In this document: positions 28,819-32,378 of the stretch, one piece after another
Layout: the number at the start of each line of letters is the position of its first letter
How positions within the stretch are numbered: the first letter of the stretch is position 1
Source of the DNA: a bacterium
GTDB lineage: Bacteria; Patescibacteriota; Microgenomatia; Woykebacterales; RBG-16-39-9b
Assembly (NCBI GenBank): GCA_030704665.1
Contig: JAUYID010000009.1
Coordinates: forward strand, 224,454 to 256,831
Direction: 5' to 3'
DNA: 32,378 nt
The notes under the pieces: model-generated
The model's input: only the letters and a program-made list of their open reading frames with translations
Told to the model about the DNA's origin: nothing
Database searches by the model: none
Translations under genes and position numbers: made by a program

Positions 28819-30135
28819 ATGAACTTCAAACTACCCAAACTGAACTTTCAAAGCAAAGAACAACTAGTTTCTTTACTTGCTGTGATTGTTCTCACTACCA
28901 CATTACCTTTAGTAATTTTAGCCGTTTTGAGGGCTCGGAGTTTGTCTGTACCGGCAGAAACTGGTTGGGAAACTGGTATTACCGCTATAGCAACAGATAG
29001 TGGCGCCTACCATTATGGCCCAAATATCTGGGGAACGAAGATAGTTTGGACTGATTACAAAGGTCCAGGACCAGAAGCAAATGTTTGGCTTTACGATACT
29101 TTGACTAAATCTAAGCGTCGCGTTACCAATCAGCCTTATGTTGTGCAGTCCTTTCCTGACATTTATCAGAACAAAATTGTTTGGCAGGATAATCGTGGAG
29201 GTGAAAGTAATCCAGATATTTATCTCTTTGATCTGGCGACTAATACTGAGAAACAACTGACAGACACGGTTCCTTTAGAGAGTCCCTTTTCTCGTTACTC
29301 GTATCAAGCCCACCCAAGTATTTACGGGGACAAAGTTGTTTACACTGATTATGCTAGTGGGCAAGCCAATACCACGCTGTATGATTTGTCGACCCAAGCT
29401 ACCCGAAGCCTGACCAGTTTCCCAAGAGGTGAAAATTGGCCTCAATTCTATCCAAAAATTTATAAAAACCTGGTTGTCTGGGAAGACCGTCGCCATGGCA
29501 AGGGGGATATCTATCTCTTTGATTTAGAAAAAAACAAGGAGACTAGAATTACCTCCGATGATTTAAATTACTCAATACCGGACATTTGGAATGACTATAT
29601 AGTTTATGAGGGTGAAGTGAAAGGCAGAAAACAAGTATTTCTTTATAATTTAAAGAAAAAAAGCCAAGTGCAGATAACGAACACTTCAGTGAATGAACGC
29701 TTACCGAAAGTTTGGCGAGATAGGATTGTTTGGTCTGGCGGTGACGGAACGAGGGAAGATTCAGTTTCTTATGGAATTATTGAGTCTGGAGGAGAGACGC
29801 TAATCCGTAATCTAGATATCTTCCAATACAACCTTGAAACTGGAAAAAAACGTAGATTATCATCGCACTTTGCAAACCAACTAGCACCAATACCCTTTGG
29901 CTATAAAGTGGTTTTTACTGATCTAAGTGCTGGTTTTAATCAAGTTTATCTTTTTGAAAATTCCTGTTTTGATCTAAACTACGATGGTCTAGTCGATAAA
30001 AAAGACCTGGATTTGCTGGCAGGACATTTTGGAGAACAAGGCGAGGATTTAATCTGGGATTTGAATGGGGATGGGAAAGTAAACTCTGCCGATCAATTAT
30101 TAATCGCTAAAAATAAAGGGGTTTGTACTATTTAG
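28819..30135 (+). CDS. Exported TolB-like beta-propeller with C-terminal dockerin
   Basis: 438 residues: an N-terminal signal anchor (about 14-38, SKEQLVSLLAVIVLTTTLPLVILAVLRAR), then about six repeats of the form IWGTKIVWTDY...VWLYDTLTKSKRRVTN / IYQNKIVWQDNR...IYLFDLATNTEKQLTD, i.e. (I/V)W.(D/N)..I/VVW.D....DIYL(F/Y)(D/N)L, a TolB/WD40-like propeller. It ends with a dockerin: DLNYDGLVDKKD and DLNGDGKVNSAD, both complete calcium loops. The N-terminus resembles that of the metalloprotease gene. A binding role on the cell surface is likely. The stop overlaps the convergent rplA stop by eight bases, marking the abrupt edge of the surface locus. Confidence 0.92.
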   Translation: MNFKLPKLNFQSKEQLVSLLAVIVLTTTLPLVILAVLRARSLSVPAETGWETGITAIATDSGAYHYGPNIWGTKIVWTDYKGPGPEANVWLYDTLTKSKRRVTNQPYVVQSFPDIYQNKIVWQDNRGGESNPDIYLFDLATNTEKQLTDTVPLESPFSRYSYQAHPSIYGDKVVYTDYASGQANTTLYDLSTQATRSLTSFPRGENWPQFYPKIYKNLVVWEDRRHGKGDIYLFDLEKNKETRITSDDLNYSIPDIWNDYIVYEGEVKGRKQVFLYNLKKKSQVQITNTSVNERLPKVWRDRIVWSGGDGTREDSVSYGIIESGGETLIRNLDIFQYNLETGKKRRLSSHFANQLAPIPFGYKVVFTDLSAGFNQVYLFENSCFDLNYDGLVDKKDLDLLAGHFGEQGEDLIWDLNGDGKVNSADQLLIAKNKGVCTI

Positions 30136-30961
30136 TCGAGGTAAGGTCCAGTTTGAGGCTTGGACCCATGGAAGAGGTAAGGTAAACGGATTTGATCAGT
30201 TCCTTTTTGAAATTGGCTGGCCGAGAAGAGTGTATTTCCTTGATCAAACTTTCAAGATTTTCTTTGAGTTTTTTCTCATCAAAACTAGCTTTGCCAAAAA
30301 CAGTATGAACGATAGGAGATTTTTCTGTTTTGATTTCGCTCATTCCGGCCGAGAGTTTTTCAACAACTGTCAGTGGATCGTCGGAGACAGTACCAGTCTT
30401 AGGGTTGGGCATCAGCCCTTTTGGTCCTAGGACCTTGGCCACTTTCGCTAGTTTCGGCATCCAAGAGGGTATAGCCACGACTTTGTCAAAGTTAATTTTA
30501 CCTTTGGCAATTTCGTCTAGACTTTTCTCAGTTCCGAGCTGGGCACCGGCTTTTTTGATTTCGGGCTCGTCCTTTTCATCGGCAAAAACAAGAACAGAGA
30601 TTTTCTTTCCCAAACCATGAGGAAGGTTGATAGCACGGCGAATTTGCTGATCCGATTTGGTTGAGTCGGTCCCCAAGTTGATATGAGCTTCGAGAGTAGA
30701 ATCAAATTTTGTCGCCGAGGTTTTTTTCAAAAGGGAAATAGCTTCTTCAACTGGGTACTTGTTGATTTTGTCGAGACCCTCTAAAAGCTTCTGATAACGC
30801 TGGCTACGAACCTTGGCTTTGCCAACCTTTTTCCGAGCCTGTTTGACTTCCTTTTTTACTTCTTCTTCACCTGCTTCGGACAATTCGAGTCTTGGCTCAA
30901 GGTCTTTGAGTTTTCCCTCTTCAATGGCAGTTTCAATTGTTTTAACTTTTGGTCGGCCCAT
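30128..30961 (-). CDS. rplA: Ribosomal protein L1 with N-terminal extension
   Basis: Protein of the large-subunit L1 stalk. The conserved body starts around residue 50 (RSQRYQKLLEGLDKINKYPVEEAISLLKKTS) and includes HINLGTDSTKSDQQIRRAINLPHGLGK, KVLGPKGLMPNPKTGTV and the C-terminal SVYLTSSMGPSLKLD. The first 48 or so residues are an additional charged, Glu/Lys-rich stretch, giving 277 residues against about 230 normally. Downstream of rplK with a 74-base gap containing a GAGTTAG/CTAACTC hairpin. Where rplJ would usually follow, a 10-kb cell-surface locus intervenes. Confidence 0.96.
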   Translation of the reverse strand: MGRPKVKTIETAIEEGKLKDLEPRLELSEAGEEEVKKEVKQARKKVGKAKVRSQRYQKLLEGLDKINKYPVEEAISLLKKTSATKFDSTLEAHINLGTDSTKSDQQIRRAINLPHGLGKKISVLVFADEKDEPEIKKAGAQLGTEKSLDEIAKGKINFDKVVAIPSWMPKLAKVAKVLGPKGLMPNPKTGTVSDDPLTVVEKLSAGMSEIKTEKSPIVHTVFGKASFDEKKLKENLESLIKEIHSSRPANFKKELIKSVYLTSSMGPSLKLDLTSTK

Positions 30962-31035
30962 GATTTGAGTTAAGAGTTGCGAGTGCGGAGTGATGAGTTA
31001 GAAAATTCCTAACTCCAAACTCCTAATTCCAAAGC

Positions 31036-31461
31036 TCACTTCTCTACATCTACCCCCATACTGCGCGCAGTTCCGGCGACGATATTCATCGCCGCTTCAA
31101 CCGTATTGGCATTCATATCTTCCATTTTGTTCTCGGCAATTTCTCGCACCTGGGCTTGAGTAAGCTTGCCAACTTTATCGCGTTGGGGAACACCGGAGCC
31201 TTTTTCTAGACCCAGGGTTTTTTTGATTGAAGCAGCCACCGGCGATTTTTTGGTGATAAAAGAAAAAGTTCGGTCTTCATAAACACTAATAACCACTGGA
31301 ACAATATCGCCCCTATGCTCAGCAGTTTTTTCGTTGAAGGCTTTGACGAAGTCCATCAAGGGAAGACCGTGAGGACCCAGAGCCGTACCAACTGGAGGGG
31401 CTGGGGTAGCCTCTCCGGCGGGGAGATTTAGTTTAATGTAAGTCTTAATCTTTTTAGCCAT
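31036..31461 (-). CDS. rplK: Ribosomal protein L11
   Basis: Binds the GTPase-associated region of 23S rRNA. The N-terminal domain [45 protein letters not shown] and C-terminal rRNA-binding domain [51 protein letters not shown] are both complete; the length of 141 residues is standard and, unlike its neighbours, it has no extension. It lies between nusG and rplA as in most bacteria. Confidence 0.98.
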   Translation of the reverse strand: MAKKIKTYIKLNLPAGEATPAPPVGTALGPHGLPLMDFVKAFNEKTAEHRGDIVPVVISVYEDRTFSFITKKSPVAASIKKTLGLEKGSGVPQRDKVGKLTQAQVREIAENKMEDMNANTVEAAMNIVAGTARSMGVDVEK

Positions 31462-31558
31462 CTTTACTCTCTACAAATTTTAAGACAAAAAAAGTAGTCT
31501 ACGTCTATTTTTTAGCCCTCAGTTTAACTTTTTGAACGCCATTCTAAAACACTTCTAC

Positions 31559-31637
31559 TGTCACTCTGAACGTAGTGAAGAGTCTCGAGTGTAGGACCGT
31601 TAAGGATCAGAGATTCTTCGTTACACTCAGAATGACA
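31559..31637. repeat. GTCATTCTGAG-family palindromic repeat, diverged
   Basis: Begins TGTCACTCTGAA and ends CTCAGAATGACA, with internal AGAGTCTCGAG and AGAGATTCTTCG. It lies in the 234-base nusG-rplK gap, so it is transcribed in that operon. Confidence 0.8.
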
Positions 31638-31695
31638 TTGCGAGAGGGGATTTTAGCAGATGAAACCAAGCTTGGCAACACCTAGCTAAATAGGA

Positions 31696-32349
31696 CTAAA
31701 GTTTCGCTACTTGTAGGAAGTCTAGCTCAACTGGGGTTTCCCGGCCGAAGATTGACACCAAAACTTTGACCTTACCTTTTTCTTCGTTAATCTCATCTAC
31801 AGTTCCTAAAAATTCACTGAAAGGACCATCAACGATTCTGACTGCTTCGCCAAGAGTGAAAGAAGCTTTGTAAGTCGGAGCTTCAAACTCAGAGAATTTC
31901 TTGATGGTCGTGACTTCGCTTTCGGCTAGTGGAGTAGGTTTGTTACCCGTTCCAACGAAACCAGTGACTCCTGGGGTAGAGCGGACGGTATGCCAACTCT
32001 CATCATCAAGTTTCATTCGTACTAGGATATAGCCAGGGAAAATCTTTTCTTGGAGAGTAACTTTTTTTCCTTCGCGAACTTCGATTTTTTCCTGAGTTGG
32101 AACCATGATGTCAAAGATTTTCTCTGCCATACCAGTAGCCTTAATTTTTTGCTTTAGGGTTGCGGCGACCTTGTTTTCGTGGCCTGAATAGGTGTGAATG
32201 ACGTACCAATGAGTGCCAAAAGGCACTTTGACTTCCTTTTCAGCTTTTTTTTCTTCAGCTGCCTCAGTTGTTTCCTCGAGAGCTTTAATCTCCTCAACCT
32301 TGTCCTGAGTTTGGAGCTGATCGTCTTGAACTGCTTTTTTCTTTGCCAT
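31696..32349 (-). CDS. nusG: Transcription termination/antitermination protein NusG
   Basis: Binds RNA polymerase and couples it to Rho or the ribosome. The NGN domain starts at about residue 46 (THWYVIHTYSGHENKVAATLKQKI), followed by FPGYILVRM, STPGVTGFVGTGNKPTPL and a KOW domain (FTLGEAVRIVDGPFSEFLGTVDEINEEKGKVKVLVSIFGRETPVELDF). The 45-residue N-terminal extension is Glu/Lys/Gln-rich and probably disordered. ATG at 32349; secE would be expected just upstream, outside the window. First gene visible of the nusG-rplK-rplA run. Confidence 0.97.
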   Translation of the reverse strand: MAKKKAVQDDQLQTQDKVEEIKALEETTEAAEEKKAEKEVKVPFGTHWYVIHTYSGHENKVAATLKQKIKATGMAEKIFDIMVPTQEKIEVREGKKVTLQEKIFPGYILVRMKLDDESWHTVRSTPGVTGFVGTGNKPTPLAESEVTTIKKFSEFEAPTYKASFTLGEAVRIVDGPFSEFLGTVDEINEEKGKVKVLVSIFGRETPVELDFLQVAKL

Positions 32350-32378
32350 AATTTAAAAACCCTAAATTCTATAATTCT

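Overview
The window looks like a chromosomal segment of a Patescibacteria/CPR bacterium, most likely of the Microgenomates type. This is inferred from gene content and style: compact genes, many start codons without a Shine-Dalgarno (SD) sequence, a sortase, PEGA/beta-propeller and cohesin/dockerin surface proteins, r-proteins with acidic/Lys-rich N-terminal extensions, and dispersed GTCATTCTGAG-type palindromic repeats. No phage, IS transposase, CRISPR array or rRNA was seen.

Layout. 1-3934 (+): 3' part of argS, a calcineurin-like phosphoesterase (apparently frameshifted at its 5' end), an M16 zinc peptidase and an elongated nucleoside diphosphate kinase. 3931-5551 (-): a type IV pilin-like protein, then a small series tRNA-Pro(CGG) - DUF2584-like protein - tRNA-Arg(CCT) - NUDIX hydrolase. 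5814-8804: sortase (+), PEGA/propeller membrane protein (-), MreB (+). 8950-10784 (+): GT4 and WecG/TagA-type glycosyltransferases. 10785-11380: about 600 bases without a gene, best explained as a highly structured minus-strand RNA with its own promoter and terminator. 11381-16194 (+): GT4 glycosyltransferase, alpha/alpha-barrel partner and GH94 phosphorylase, a glycan-making/remodelling module. 16209-16661 (-): a tiny excisionase-like HTH gene followed by two extra copies of its own C-terminal coding tail. 17025-18398 (+): two GC-rich ORFans. 18731-20342 (-): rplJ-rplL with an L10 leader and attenuator-like terminator. 20345-30135: a cell-surface locus with one membrane-anchored cohesin-like protein and three dockerin-bearing exported proteins (Ig-like, gametolysin-like metalloprotease with PA14, beta-propeller), plus a third GC-rich ORFan. 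30128-32349 (-): rplA, rplK, nusG.

How it fits together. The usual nusG-rplK-rplA-rplJ-rplL order is preserved but split by about 10 kb of cohesin/dockerin genes, as if a surface-complex island sits inside a translation operon. The sortase, pilin, glycosyltransferases and cohesin/dockerin proteins together describe building of the cell envelope. Several major genes have a good -35/-10 promoter whose -10 box lies only 5-15 bases from the start codon, suggesting leaderless or near-leaderless mRNAs; the GC-rich ORFans and ndk instead have strong SD sites.

Most unusual observations: (1) synonymous-only divergence between tandem C-terminal tails of the HTH gene; (2) the cohesin/dockerin locus inside the r-protein cluster; (3) an unidentified structured RNA; (4) three GC-rich ORFan cassettes with the same architecture.
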